Notes: generated by a model not told the origin, from the letters alone. DNA of 64,000 bases from Shewanella atlantica (GCF_003966265.1 NZ_RXNV01000010.1:62001-126000); one strand, 5' to 3'; numbered from the stretch's first letter, positions 53,437-63,554 are shown. Numbers and translations: made by a program.

Positions 53437-54236
53437 AGTCACTTATAAGTGCTTATAGCAGAAGGCTCGCAGCAGGCTTATTGCGGGGGCAAGGTTTTTT
53501 CGGTTTACTCCTGCTGCTGAGCCTGAGCATATTTAACAGCCATGCTACACAATCTGCTAGTTATGACACTCTTTTTGAATCGACAGCTGACAATGAACGG
53601 CTGCAGGCATTGGCTGAGCGAGTCATGATAGGTGAGAGTGCCAGTGGGAAATTCACTCAATATCGTACACTTAAGGTTCTTAAAAAGCCCTTGGTCAGCC
53701 ATGGCCTGTTTATTTTTGATTATCGACTCGGCCTGGTGTGGCAGCAGACTCACCCCTTTGAAACGACACTGATATTAAAAGATGGGGAGCTGATACAGAT
53801 AGATAGCGCGGGGAGAAAGCAGGTATCACAGGCAGGTTCCAATCAGGGAGCCGCTACCATAGCGCAAACCATGCCGAAATTATTGTCGGCACTGCTTAGT
53901 GGTAACCTGAACGAGTTAAGTGAGAGTTTTAATCTGTACCTCAAGCCAAACGACTCACAAAACGGTTCACAAGAGAATAGTCAACATCCTTGGCAGCTGG
54001 GGTTAATCCCCAAAGACCCCTTACTCATTAAGGCGATACCTCAAATGGTATTAGAAGGTGAGGAGCAAGTATCGGCCCTTACCCTACTGAGCAACAATGG
54101 CGACAAGAGCAGAATTGAGTTTGAGCAGATAAGCAAGGCTCCGCTCTCTGAAGAACAGCTACTGCTGCTATCAGATAAGCAGAGTGAGACTTCTCTTGAG
54201 GTTCAGCCCGAAGCTGAGCCAGAACTTAATCCATGA
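53433..54236 (+). CDS. LolA-like outer-membrane carrier protein (aryl-polyene)
   Basis: This 267-residue protein has an N-terminal signal/membrane segment (GFFGLLLLLSLSIFNSHA) and then a LolA-fold region (GKFTQYRTLKVLKKPLVSHG, WQQTHPFETTLILKDGEL). It probably shuttles the lipid-linked polyene across the periplasm, working with the MMPL exporter encoded next. The 4-bp overlaps on both sides show tight coupling. Confidence 0.82.
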   Translation: MKSLISAYSRRLAAGLLRGQGFFGLLLLLSLSIFNSHATQSASYDTLFESTADNERLQALAERVMIGESASGKFTQYRTLKVLKKPLVSHGLFIFDYRLGLVWQQTHPFETTLILKDGELIQIDSAGRKQVSQAGSNQGAATIAQTMPKLLSALLSGNLNELSESFNLYLKPNDSQNGSQENSQHPWQLGLIPKDPLLIKAIPQMVLEGEEQVSALTLLSNNGDKSRIEFEQISKAPLSEEQLLLLSDKQSETSLEVQPEAEPELNP

Positions 54237-56641
54237 TAGATAAACTGGCACTCAGCTTGAGTCAATGTCCGATAAGGCTCAAATTTGCCCTCTGGGTGTT
54301 ATTCCTGTGCATCACCACATTAACCGGCCTACAGCTATGGCAGGGCGGGGCCAAAATCCAAAGTGATATTCTGGCTATGCTGCCGGAGCTCAAAGAAGAT
54401 CCCTTAACCGAAACCGCACTGGCGCGTGTCGAAAAGCAGCTATCAAACACTGTCTATATCGCCCTGCTCGCCGACGATGAAAGCCAGGCTGTTACTGCTG
54501 CGAAGACCTTGATGGAAAGCCTTTCATCCAGCGAACGAGGCGCATTCGTCGATATAAGAAGCGCCGATCTCAATCAGGCTCAGGCACTGAACCAGTTCTA
54601 TTTTAGTCATAGATTTAACTTGTTAACCCGGACTCAGGCTCACGCCCTCTCATCAGGCAAGTTAAACGAACTGATCCAGCAGGCTCAGAGTCAGCTCTAC
54701 AATGCTTTTGGCTACGCTAACAGTGGCTTAATCGCCAATGACCCTCTGCTGCTCTATCCTGACAACCTGCAGGCTCTCGCTCCAAAACAGACACTGCAGG
54801 TGCAGCAGGGGATACTGCTGGGACAAGCCCGGCAGACAGACAAGAATTCGAACTCAACGGATCATATAGCCGCCATTGTTATGGCCAAGGGCGTGGGTAG
54901 TGCCTTTAATCCAAATACACAAGAACTACAGATGGCCGTGCTACAAGAGGCATTAGAGACGGTTAAGACCCAAAATAAGCAGATAGAGGTACTCAAAGCC
55001 GGCGCCCTGTTTCATGCCAGCGCCGCGACTAAGAGTGCCAAGAGTGAAGTCTCCACTCTGGGACTCGCCTCACTTATCGGCGTGAGTCTGCTCGTCTGGC
55101 TCGCCTTTCGTTCGATAATGCCTCTGAGCATCGCACTATTGACGATAGCCACCAGCCTGTTATCCGCGGTAGTGATGACATTGCTGATCTTCTCAGAGAT
55201 TCACCTGATGACCTTAGTATTTGGTACCAGCCTGATAGGGATTGCCATCGACTATAATTTTCACTTTTATTGTGAACGACTGGCTCAAACCAACAAGAGT
55301 GCCAACGATGTCATAAGACACATATTCCCGGCGATCACCCTGGCACTCATTACCAGTGTACTCGCCTATTCAGGAATAGGACTGGCCCCCTTCCCCGGAA
55401 TGCAGCAGGTTGCCGTTTTCTGTGCCGCCGGCCTGTTTGGCGCCTATATAACCTTAGTTTTGGCCTATCCGCTACTCGCCTCGGGGCCACTGCCTTCCGG
55501 TGAGAAGCCACTCACTATGGCAGCTGCTTACCTGACTCAATTGAATACCTTATCGAGGTCTTTAAATTTAAAAGTTGGGGTCGTGTTACTCGCCCTGTCG
55601 GTCATCATCTCAGCATTTGGCCTTTATCGACTCACCAGTGACGATGATATTCGCAATCTTCAGCAGAGTCCGCTGTCGGTATTAAATGAAGAGCAGCAGC
55701 TCAGAGGTATTCTCAGTGGTGGCACGGATAATCAATTCCTGCTCGTTAGAGCCGATACAGAAGAGTTATTGTTACAGCGACTGGAAATACTCGCCCCTAA
55801 ACTTAACAATGCAGTAAAAGATGGTTTGATTGGTAATGCTTTTAGCCTAAGTAGTTATCTTCCAAGCAGGAGTAAACAAGAGAGTAATTACCGTTTACAG
55901 GGCCATATATACCAACAAGATTTAACCCGGGTCATTGTAAGCCTTGGGCTCGATGACTCACTAAACTCTGACTTAGCCTTGGCTTATCAGAAGGCGAAAG
56001 GAAGCTATATAGATGCAGGTTCCTTTATCGGTTCCGATGCAGGAAAACTGTTTAAGCCGCTATGGATAGCCCCAACATCACAGCAAGATGAATACGGTGC
56101 CATCGTGTTGCTTGGCGGAATAACCGATATAGACAAATTAGAAAATTTCTTCACCGGGCAGCCCTATGTTCAGTTGGTGGATAAAGTCGGTGACATCTCA
56201 GGCATCATGGGCCAATACCGGGAATTAACCCTGTGGCTACTTGCCATCGCCATGGTCATGGCGGCCATCATGTTCAGCACCCGTTTCACGTTTAAACTGG
56301 CCGCTCTCGTCGTCGCCGTGCCAGCCCTTTCTGCGATATTGAGCCTCTCACTGCTTGGACTGATTGGGGCTCCCCTGACACTATTTCATGCCCTGGCCCT
56401 TATTCTCGTTTTTGGTATCGGGGTCGATTACAGCTTGTTTTTTGCCGAATCGAAACAGCAGAGCCGTGGCGTGATGATGGCGGTCTTTATGTCTGCCTGT
56501 TCGACCATTCTAGCCTTCGGTTTGCTGGCATTCAGCAGTACGCCGGCCATACATAGCTTTGGGCTGACACTCCTGCTGGGGATTGGCTTCACCTTTGCCC
56601 TATCCCCCTTTATTCAAACTTTCACAAGGACTTTTAAGTGA
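54233..56641 (+). CDS. MMPL/RND-family exporter (aryl-polyene)
   Basis: This 802-residue inner-membrane protein has the RND layout: one N-terminal membrane helix, a large periplasmic loop (residues ~45-270), a six-helix bundle, a second loop and a second bundle ending near 795. MMPL-type exporters in pigment clusters move the lipid-linked product out of the inner membrane. GIAIDYNFHFYCERL and GIGVDYSLFFAES are the paired transmembrane Asp segments expected for proton coupling. Confidence 0.88.
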   Translation: MIDKLALSLSQCPIRLKFALWVLFLCITTLTGLQLWQGGAKIQSDILAMLPELKEDPLTETALARVEKQLSNTVYIALLADDESQAVTAAKTLMESLSSSERGAFVDIRSADLNQAQALNQFYFSHRFNLLTRTQAHALSSGKLNELIQQAQSQLYNAFGYANSGLIANDPLLLYPDNLQALAPKQTLQVQQGILLGQARQTDKNSNSTDHIAAIVMAKGVGSAFNPNTQELQMAVLQEALETVKTQNKQIEVLKAGALFHASAATKSAKSEVSTLGLASLIGVSLLVWLAFRSIMPLSIALLTIATSLLSAVVMTLLIFSEIHLMTLVFGTSLIGIAIDYNFHFYCERLAQTNKSANDVIRHIFPAITLALITSVLAYSGIGLAPFPGMQQVAVFCAAGLFGAYITLVLAYPLLASGPLPSGEKPLTMAAAYLTQLNTLSRSLNLKVGVVLLALSVIISAFGLYRLTSDDDIRNLQQSPLSVLNEEQQLRGILSGGTDNQFLLVRADTEELLLQRLEILAPKLNNAVKDGLIGNAFSLSSYLPSRSKQESNYRLQGHIYQQDLTRVIVSLGLDDSLNSDLALAYQKAKGSYIDAGSFIGSDAGKLFKPLWIAPTSQQDEYGAIVLLGGITDIDKLENFFTGQPYVQLVDKVGDISGIMGQYRELTLWLLAIAMVMAAIMFSTRFTFKLAALVVAVPALSAILSLSLLGLIGAPLTLFHALALILVFGIGVDYSLFFAESKQQSRGVMMAVFMSACSTILAFGLLAFSSTPAIHSFGLTLLLGIGFTFALSPFIQTFTRTFK

Positions 56642-57903
56642 TGCATGCCTCTTCGCCGACGCCAGAGACTCTGACTGATATTGATGTAGTTATCATAGGT
56701 GCAGGACCATCGGGTAGCATAGCCGGCAGTCTTCTTCACCAACAAGGTAAGCGAGTTATTGTCATCGAAAAGCAGCAGTTTCCACGCTTTTCCATCGGTG
56801 AGAGTCTACTGCCTTGCTGTATGCAATGGCTCGATGAGGCAAACATGCTCGAAGCCGTCAATCAGGCAGGTTTTCAGTTCAAGAACGGCGCCGCTTTCCG
56901 TTATAAAAATCAATACACAGATTTCGATTTTAGCGAAAAATTCACACCGGGACCGGGGACAACCTTTCAGGTCGAACGCGCCGGCTTCGATAAACTCCTT
57001 GCAGATACGGCTGCCAAACAGGGCGTTGAGATCCGCTACGGCGAAACGGTTACAGCAGTCGACCTGACCGGCAAGCCTAAGCTAACGGTAATTGATGCCA
57101 ACGGAGAGACGTACCTTATAGAGGCTGAGTATCTTTTGGATGCCAGTGGGTTTGGTCGTGTTCTGCCTAAGTTACTCGAACTGGAAAAACCTTCTAACCT
57201 GGCCAACCGTAGTGCCATATTTACCCACATCCGGGATAACATTGATGATAAAAAGGTCGATAACAGGCCCTTTGACCGTGATAAAATATTGATCAGCGTT
57301 CACCCCGAAAACAAGGATATCTGGTTTTGGCTGATCCCGTTAGGCCCCGACAGATGCTCTCTAGGCGTCGTCGGCGAACCACACCTTCTGGGTGGCTCAG
57401 AGCTTAGCCTGGAAGGGCTATTGATGGATATGGTCAATCAGGAACCTGGCCTGAAAAGGCTATTGGCCGACGCCGAAATTCTGCGTGAGTGTGCGGTACT
57501 AAAAGGCTACTCCGCCAATGTCAGCACCTTGGCCACCAACAAGTTTGCCCTGTTGGGCAATGCCGGCGAATTCCTCGATCCAGTTTTCTCCTCAGGCGTT
57601 ACTATCGCTATGCAATCAGCCTCAATGGCAACTGACTGTTTAGTAAGACAACTCAATGGAGAAAATATTGATTGGCAGAGTGAGTACGCAAAGCCCTTGA
57701 TGCGTGGAGTTGATACCTTCCGCACCTATGTTGAGGCTTGGTATGATGGTCGCTTCCAGGACGTGATCTTCTATGATGCCCCGGATAACAAGATCAAACA
57801 GATGGTCTGTTCAATTCTGGCGGGCTATGCATGGGATGAAGCCAACCCCTTAGTAGCCGAATCAGAGAAAAGGCTCAACCTAATCGTTGAGCTATGTCGC
57901 TAA
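56641..57903 (+). CDS. FAD-dependent oxidoreductase with halogenase-type motifs (aryl-polyene)
   Basis: This ~420-residue protein has a Rossmann motif GAGPSGSIAG near residue 20 and FSIGESLLP near 52. Counting from GTG 56638, Lys82 stands in FKNG, and the WxWxIP motif is Trp229-Phe-Trp231-Leu-Ile-Pro234. Lys plus WxWxIP are hallmarks of flavin-dependent halogenases. Related aryl-polyenes, the xanthomonadins, are brominated. Many homologues in pigment clusters are described only as oxidoreductases, so halogenation is a proposal. ATG 56641 overlaps the exporter stop (TGATG). Confidence 0.78.
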   Translation: MHASSPTPETLTDIDVVIIGAGPSGSIAGSLLHQQGKRVIVIEKQQFPRFSIGESLLPCCMQWLDEANMLEAVNQAGFQFKNGAAFRYKNQYTDFDFSEKFTPGPGTTFQVERAGFDKLLADTAAKQGVEIRYGETVTAVDLTGKPKLTVIDANGETYLIEAEYLLDASGFGRVLPKLLELEKPSNLANRSAIFTHIRDNIDDKKVDNRPFDRDKILISVHPENKDIWFWLIPLGPDRCSLGVVGEPHLLGGSELSLEGLLMDMVNQEPGLKRLLADAEILRECAVLKGYSANVSTLATNKFALLGNAGEFLDPVFSSGVTIAMQSASMATDCLVRQLNGENIDWQSEYAKPLMRGVDTFRTYVEAWYDGRFQDVIFYDAPDNKIKQMVCSILAGYAWDEANPLVAESEKRLNLIVELCR

Positions 57904-57931
57904 ACGCTGTGATTGAAGTAGAGAGTACACT

Positions 57932-58564
57932 ATGGCCCAATTTCACCACTCCATGACTGACAGCGTCAAGCGTCACACAGGGATCTGCGTTTTTATCTGT
58001 CTGGCGCTGCTTGTCAGCGGCTGCAGCCAGACCTTGCAACGACAAACCTGCGTAGATCTGGCCAAAGATGCAACCTACTGCCTTGCTCCCATTCCCGCGA
58101 ACAGTCAGATACGTTCAGCGACCCAGCAGGTCGCCATTAACGTGAATGATTCCCGCCATGAACTCCTGAGTCAATTAGAGCTGGACAGAGACAAGCTGAC
58201 ACTGGTCGGTTTAGCTCCATTAGGACAAGCCCTGTTTACCTTGGTCTTCGATGGCGTGAGTCTGAATAGCCAACAAAGTATGCTGTTAGGTGATGAATTT
58301 AAAGCCGAGTACCTGCTTGCGCTCATCCAGCTGATATACTGGCCGGAGGAAGATGTAAATGCGCATTTACAAGGTGCAACACTAACATCTCCCGAGTGTG
58401 ATGCGCCGAGATGCCGAAGAATATATGCTACGACGAATGACACTAAAGAAAATCAGCAAGAGAGCATCTTGAAGATTAGTTTTAATAACAGAGATCCATG
58501 GAAGGCAGAGGTCGAATTAGCGATCCCTCAAGCCAGGTTTGAACTTAAAATAACCCCGATTTGA
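57932..58564 (+). CDS. DUF3261-type lipoprotein (aryl-polyene)
   Basis: This 210-residue protein has a lipoprotein signal with lipobox VSGC (Cys near residue 31) and a mostly beta C-terminal domain. Position and size match the small lipoprotein of aryl-polyene clusters (ApeN/DUF3261-like). It may receive the pigment at the outer membrane. ATG 57932 and ATG 57953 are both possible starts. Confidence 0.72.
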   Translation: MAQFHHSMTDSVKRHTGICVFICLALLVSGCSQTLQRQTCVDLAKDATYCLAPIPANSQIRSATQQVAINVNDSRHELLSQLELDRDKLTLVGLAPLGQALFTLVFDGVSLNSQQSMLLGDEFKAEYLLALIQLIYWPEEDVNAHLQGATLTSPECDAPRCRRIYATTNDTKENQQESILKISFNNRDPWKAEVELAIPQARFELKITPI

Positions 58565-58631
58565 GTTCGTACAATTGCCCTACACTGGCATTATCACCCT
58601 GATTATACAACATTAGTTAGATGAAAATATA

Positions 58632-59825
58632 ATGACTAAAATAGCCATCTCACATATAGGACTTTGCACTCCGTTAGGCCAGAGTCCGGAACAGGTATTA
58701 GCCCGACTGGTAAAAGGCGATACCGACGCTATGAAACTTCGAGGCGATCTGATCCCACAGAGCAATGCCTTAGTGGGAGAGGTCAGCCAGCCGCTACCTG
58801 AACTGCCAGACTCTCTTATGCAGTTCAGCACCCGCAATAATCAGTTGTTACTCTGCGCCGCACAGCAGATTACCGACAGCGTCGCACAGGCTCGAGAGCA
58901 ATACGGTCCCGAACGTATCGGGATAGTATTAGGCACCAGTACTTCGGGGATAGCTCAGGGTGAGGAAGCATTAAAACATAGAAGCGAACAAGGTCTGCTC
59001 CCCCCAAGTTATCAATATTCCCAGCAGGAGCTCGGTGATGGCAGCGATTTTTTACGCCACCTCTTTAAGACCTGCGGACCTTGTTATACCGTTTCCACCG
59101 CCTGCTCCTCCAGTGCCAAGGTATTTGCCAGTGCCCGGCGATTATTACAGGCAGACCTATGTGATCTGGTCATAATCGGCGGTAGCGACAGCCTTTGCAG
59201 ACTAACGCTCAATGGTTTTAACTCGTTAGAATCCGTTTCAAAGGGCCAGTGTCAGCCTTTTAGCGCCGATAGAGATGGGATCAATATTGGTGAAGGGGCG
59301 GCATTGTTTACTCTCGAGAAAGGCGATGCGGAAATCATGTTAGCAGGCATCGGCGAGTCCAGCGATGCTCATCATATTTCTGCACCTCACCCCGAGGGCC
59401 ATGGAGCCATATCGGCGATAAACGCAGCCATCGTTGATGCAGGGATAAGTGCGGATAAGATCGATTATATCAACCTACATGGCACCGCTACCCGCAAAAA
59501 CGATGCGATGGAGAGTCGTGCCCTGCAACAAGTGTTTGGCAACAACATCCCCCCATGCAATTCAACTAAGCCTCTGACCGGGCATACCTTAGGTGCTGCC
59601 GGCGCCATCGAGGCGGCATTTTGCTATCTGCTGCTTAGCTCGCTCAATACCACACAGGCTCTCCCGCCACAGGTTTGGGATGGCAAACAAGATCCTGACG
59701 ATCCCGGCTTACCTTTGGTCAACAAAGGACAAACTGCAGATCTTCACTATATAATGAGTAACTCATTTGCCTTTGGCGGCAGTAATGCCAGCCTGATATT
59801 TTGCCGCAAAGAAGCACTATCATGA
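58632..59825 (+). CDS. Beta-ketoacyl-ACP synthase 1 (aryl-polyene)
   Basis: This 397-residue ketosynthase has the full Cys-His-His set: Cys158 in VSTACSSSAK, His in LHGTATRKND and His in PLTGHTLGAAGA. It extends the chain and is the expected partner of the chain-length-factor-like protein at 45409 (ApeO:ApeC type). Confidence 0.9.
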   Translation: MTKIAISHIGLCTPLGQSPEQVLARLVKGDTDAMKLRGDLIPQSNALVGEVSQPLPELPDSLMQFSTRNNQLLLCAAQQITDSVAQAREQYGPERIGIVLGTSTSGIAQGEEALKHRSEQGLLPPSYQYSQQELGDGSDFLRHLFKTCGPCYTVSTACSSSAKVFASARRLLQADLCDLVIIGGSDSLCRLTLNGFNSLESVSKGQCQPFSADRDGINIGEGAALFTLEKGDAEIMLAGIGESSDAHHISAPHPEGHGAISAINAAIVDAGISADKIDYINLHGTATRKNDAMESRALQQVFGNNIPPCNSTKPLTGHTLGAAGAIEAAFCYLLLSSLNTTQALPPQVWDGKQDPDDPGLPLVNKGQTADLHYIMSNSFAFGGSNASLIFCRKEALS

Positions 59826-60310
59826 CCCAAGAATTCCATTTACCCGAGCCACTGTCTCAATTGCCCGTTGCCGAGGTTGTGCCCCATAGAGCCCCAATGA
59901 TCTTAATCGATACTCTGGTGGAGCATGGGCCCGATACTCTGTTAACTCAGACCAATATTACCAAGCAGAGCCCCTACTTCGAAACCGCGACTGATGCCGT
60001 ACCCAATTACGTCGGCATCGAATATATGGCGCAGAGTATTGCTGCACTTGCCGGAGTTGAGGCCAAGGTGCGTGGCGAGGATATCCGGGTGGGATTTCTC
60101 TTAGGGAGTCGAAAGTTAAAGATGCACCGACCAAATTATAAATTGGGTGAGAGCTATCAGACCAGAGTGACCCGCCTGTATCAGGAAGAGTCCGGGCTGG
60201 CCGTTTTCGATTGTCAGGTATTTCATGGAGATACCTTAGTTGCCGAGGCGAATGTGAATGTCTTTCAACCTCAGGATGCCCTCGCCTATATTTCAGAGAG
60301 CCAAGGATAA
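59822..60310 (+). CDS. Hotdog-fold dehydratase 2 (aryl-polyene)
   Basis: This ~162-residue hotdog protein has VPHRAPMILIDTL and NYVGIEYMAQSIAAL, typical of the ApeP-like 3-hydroxylacyl-ACP dehydratases. It probably pairs with the small dehydratase at 49326. ATG 59822 overlaps the ketosynthase stop as ATGA; the frame also opens at 59801. Confidence 0.85.
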   Translation: MTQEFHLPEPLSQLPVAEVVPHRAPMILIDTLVEHGPDTLLTQTNITKQSPYFETATDAVPNYVGIEYMAQSIAALAGVEAKVRGEDIRVGFLLGSRKLKMHRPNYKLGESYQTRVTRLYQEESGLAVFDCQVFHGDTLVAEANVNVFQPQDALAYISESQG

Positions 60311-60316
60311 AGCGTA

Positions 60317-61042
60317 ATGAACAGACGGATATTAGTGACAGGCTCCAGCAGAGGAATTGGTAAGGCGATAGCATTACAACTCGCTGAGGCCGGATATGAT
60401 ATTGCCCTGCACTTTCACAGCAACCACGAAGCGGCTGAGCTAACGAAGCAGGAGCTACTCGAACATGGTGTTAAGGTCTCCTCTTTGCAGTTTGATATTG
60501 CCGATCGTGCAGGGGTGAAAGCCAGTATTGAAACTGATATTGAGCAGCACGGTGCCTATTACGGTGTGGTGCTCAACGCAGGAATTAATTGCGATACCGC
60601 ATTCCCGGCCATGACAGAGAATGAATGGGACAGCGTCGTTCACACTAATTTAGATGGGTTCTATAACGTCATTCACCCAACGGTTATGCCGATGATCCAG
60701 ACCCGTCTTGGCGGCAGAATTATCACCATGGCCTCAGTCTCCGGCATTGCAGGCAACCGGGGGCAGGTTAATTATAGCGCCTCTAAAGCGGGGATTATCG
60801 GGGCGACTAAGGCACTGTCACTTGAGTTAGCGAAACGCAAAATCACCGTTAACTGTATCGCACCCGGGCTAATAGAGACCGACATGGTAGCGGATATCCC
60901 CAAGGATATGGTCAAAGAGATCGTTCCAATGCGCCGCATGGGTAAACCCTCCGAAATTGCAGGTCTGACTAAATTTCTGATGTCAGAGGATGCCGCTTAC
61001 ATCACCAGACAAGTGATCTCGGTAAACGGAGGCATGATCTGA
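60317..61042 (+). CDS. FabG-like 3-ketoacyl-ACP reductase (aryl-polyene)
   Basis: This 241-residue short-chain dehydrogenase has the NADP-binding GSSRGIGKAIA (9-19), LNAGINCD, and the Ser/Tyr-x3-Lys active site (ASVSGIAGN, VNYSASKAG). It reduces the 3-keto group after each extension (ApeQ-like). AGGA precedes the ATG. Confidence 0.93.
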   Translation: MNRRILVTGSSRGIGKAIALQLAEAGYDIALHFHSNHEAAELTKQELLEHGVKVSSLQFDIADRAGVKASIETDIEQHGAYYGVVLNAGINCDTAFPAMTENEWDSVVHTNLDGFYNVIHPTVMPMIQTRLGGRIITMASVSGIAGNRGQVNYSASKAGIIGATKALSLELAKRKITVNCIAPGLIETDMVADIPKDMVKEIVPMRRMGKPSEIAGLTKFLMSEDAAYITRQVISVNGGMI

Positions 61043-61079
61043 TGGAATGTAAACAGGGATTAAACGGAGATTTAAACCA

Positions 61080-62327
61080 ATGAGCAGACGAGTCGTCATC
61101 ACTGGCTGTGGTGGAATTTCCAGCTTGGGCCACGACTGGCCAACAATCGCCGCTAACTTAAAGGCTCAGAAGAACTGCGTCGTGCGTTTCGACGAGTGGG
61201 ATCGTTATACCGGTCTCAACACTCGATTAGCCGCTCCCGTTACTGACTTTGAAAAGCCGGCTCATTACTCCCGTAAGAAAGTGCGCTCCATGGGACGAGT
61301 GTCTCTGATGGCAACCCGCGCCAGCGAGCTCGCCCTTATCGACGCCGACCTGTTAAATGATCCTGTCGTGACCTCGGGCGCCATGGGCATCGCCTATGGG
61401 TCGTCTACAGGAAGCACAGATCCCATTATCGCCTTCGGCGATATGCTAAAAAATGGCGACATGTCAGGGGTCACCGCCACCAGTTATATCCGTATGATGG
61501 CTCATACCACCGCGGTTAATGTCGGCGTCTTCTTTGGTCTCAAGGGGCGTGTGCATACTACCAGCAGTGCCTGTACTTCCGGTAGTCAGGGAATAGGTTA
61601 CGCCTATGAGGCGATCAAGTACGGCCAGCAAGAGTTAATGCTTGCAGGTGGCGGTGAAGAGTTATGCGCTACCGAAGCCGTGGTCTTCGATACCCTTTTT
61701 GCCACCAGCACCAAAAATGAGAGTCCCGAGCTGAGTCCCAGCCCATTTGATAAAGGCCGTGATGGTTTAGTCATAGGCGAAGGCGCCTGTACCTTAGTGC
61801 TGGAGGAGCTTGAACACGCTAAAGCACGCGGCGCAAAAATATATGCCGAAATCGTCGGCTTTGGGACGAACTCCGATGGCCTTCATGTGACTCAGCCCAA
61901 TGCAGCTACCATGGAAGTAGCTATCAGGCAGGCTTTGAAAACTAGTCAACAGTCCCCCGATGTAATAGGTTATGTGAATGCTCACGGCACGGCGACCGAT
62001 AGAGGCGATATTGCAGAGACTCAGGCAACCCACGCCGTCTTTGGCGCATCCATGCCAATCTCATCACTCAAGAGTTATACCGGTCATACCTTAGGGGCTT
62101 GTGGCGCATTGGAAGCTTGGATCAGTATAGAGATGATGAATGCCGGCTGGTTTGCACCAACCCTGAATCTAACCGAAATAGACCCCGAGTGCGGCGAGCT
62201 GGATTACATTAAGGATGATATTCGACATATAGATACAGACTATGTGATGAGTAATAATTTCGCCTTCGGTGGCATCAACACCTCCTTGATATTTAAACGC
62301 TGGTCAGAAACCAACTCAACACAATAA
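61080..62327 (+). CDS. Beta-ketoacyl-ACP synthase 2 (aryl-polyene)
   Basis: This 415-residue ketosynthase has Cys165 in TTSSACTSGSQG and the two His residues in NAHGTATDRGD and SYTGHTLGACGALE. It is the second full ketosynthase of the cluster (ApeR-like), possibly initiating or extending the aryl starter. GGAG is upstream. It is the last recognisable pigment gene. Confidence 0.92.
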   Translation: MSRRVVITGCGGISSLGHDWPTIAANLKAQKNCVVRFDEWDRYTGLNTRLAAPVTDFEKPAHYSRKKVRSMGRVSLMATRASELALIDADLLNDPVVTSGAMGIAYGSSTGSTDPIIAFGDMLKNGDMSGVTATSYIRMMAHTTAVNVGVFFGLKGRVHTTSSACTSGSQGIGYAYEAIKYGQQELMLAGGGEELCATEAVVFDTLFATSTKNESPELSPSPFDKGRDGLVIGEGACTLVLEELEHAKARGAKIYAEIVGFGTNSDGLHVTQPNAATMEVAIRQALKTSQQSPDVIGYVNAHGTATDRGDIAETQATHAVFGASMPISSLKSYTGHTLGACGALEAWISIEMMNAGWFAPTLNLTEIDPECGELDYIKDDIRHIDTDYVMSNNFAFGGINTSLIFKRWSETNSTQ

Positions 62328-62340
62328 AAGGATATGATGG

Positions 62341-63087
62341 ATGATAAAGAATATCACATTAGCCTTAGTACTAACCCTAAGCTCTGTTGCAGGACAGGCT
62401 CTTGCTGAAACATTTACCGAAGCCGAATATGTGGCCATTTTTAACGGTGATGATATCAATAAACAGAAGCAAGCCATCGACTCTCTGGTGATGGCAGGTC
62501 TATCGGATCCTAAAGTCTTCGAAACATTACACGCTAAATTTCAGGCGTCACTGCCACAGGCGGTCGATAACGCCAGTATCGACTACAGCGCCTGGCTGCT
62601 TAAAGGGTTAGCCTACTCCGGAGATGAGAGATACCTGCAAACATTCAACGAAATCATCTCTGGCGACTACCCTGGCAAACTGAAAAAGTATGCAAAGAAG
62701 TCTATCCCGACGCTGAAACAATACCAGAGCTGGACGCCAATCCTAAGCGACACCAGTCAATACGAGGCCTCCCAGACCCGAGAGGTCAACGTAATTGCCA
62801 ATGCTCTGAGAAGCGATGAGTTAGAGTTAAAGCGTTATGCCGCCAAACGCATGATCAATCGCTCTATGCACTCCCCCTACCTGTTATCGGTATTAGACAG
62901 TGAACTCAAGGAGCCTCGCCTGCTCAAGCATGAAAAGCTGGCGATTAACACTTATGCCTACATGGCAAAAGCGCTGGCAAGCTCGGCTAAGCCGGAGTAC
63001 AAATCCACTCTGGAGCACATCGCTGAGCACAGCTCAGAGAAAAAGTTACGGAAATATGCAAAGAAGTACCTGAAAAACTACTATTGA
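62341..63087 (+). CDS. Secreted helical-repeat protein of unknown function
   Basis: This 248-residue protein has a Sec signal peptide (cleavage after GQALA, near residue 22) and a helical sequence with repeated KKYAKK and LKRYAAKRM-type blocks, suggesting HEAT-like repeats. I do not recognise it. It starts 13 bp after the last ketosynthase, so it is probably the final gene of the pigment transcript. Confidence 0.65.
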   Translation: MIKNITLALVLTLSSVAGQALAETFTEAEYVAIFNGDDINKQKQAIDSLVMAGLSDPKVFETLHAKFQASLPQAVDNASIDYSAWLLKGLAYSGDERYLQTFNEIISGDYPGKLKKYAKKSIPTLKQYQSWTPILSDTSQYEASQTREVNVIANALRSDELELKRYAAKRMINRSMHSPYLLSVLDSELKEPRLLKHEKLAINTYAYMAKALASSAKPEYKSTLEHIAEHSSEKKLRKYAKKYLKNYY

Positions 63088-63142
63088 TACCGGAAACGAG
63101 ATAACCCGGCTTTACGGCTTATGTTTGCTGTTGCACAGAGGC

Positions 63143-63181
63143 GTCGATTAGATTAACCTTATCAAGATTAATCTAATCGAC
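63143..63181. promoter_or_regulatory. Long perfect inverted repeat before the rhodanese gene
   Basis: GTCGATTAGATTAA and TTAATCTAATCGAC form 14-bp arms around 11 bp. There is no T-run. It may be a terminator stem for the pigment operon or a regulatory hairpin 30 bp before the rhodanese gene. Confidence 0.45.
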
Positions 63182-63212
63182 ACGATTCGAACACGTGAGA
63201 GGGAGTGCATCA

Positions 63213-63533
63213 ATGTTACAATCTTTGCTATCTAAACTCGCCGGCGCCGGGCCCGATAAACATTGTTGGGAGCTCATAGAGCAAGGCGCCAGGGTTATCG
63301 ATGTGAGATCTCCCGAAGAGTTCAGCTCCGGACACCTTCCACAAGCCATCAATGTACCCTTGAGCCAAATATCGACCTGGCTGATCGACCAAGATCCTAA
63401 GCAGAGTTTCGTGCTTTACTGCGCCGCGGGCATCAGAGCTCAAAAGGCCTGCGATCAGTTTAAATGCAACGGCTTTCATAATGTTATCAATGCAGGCTCA
63501 CTGAGAGATCTTCTCAGTTATCAAGCGACTTAA
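63213..63533 (+). CDS. Rhodanese-domain protein
   Basis: This ~106-residue single-domain rhodanese has IDVRSPEEFSSGHLPQAINVP and the active-site loop CAAGIRA with the catalytic Cys. Such proteins carry persulfide sulfur, though the acceptor is unknown. ATG 63213 has GAGGGA upstream and is preferred to the GTG at 63195. It is likely cytoplasmic. Confidence 0.87.
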   Translation: MLQSLLSKLAGAGPDKHCWELIEQGARVIDVRSPEEFSSGHLPQAINVPLSQISTWLIDQDPKQSFVLYCAAGIRAQKACDQFKCNGFHNVINAGSLRDLLSYQAT

Positions 63534-63554
63534 CCTGAAACTTAACCCAGATAT

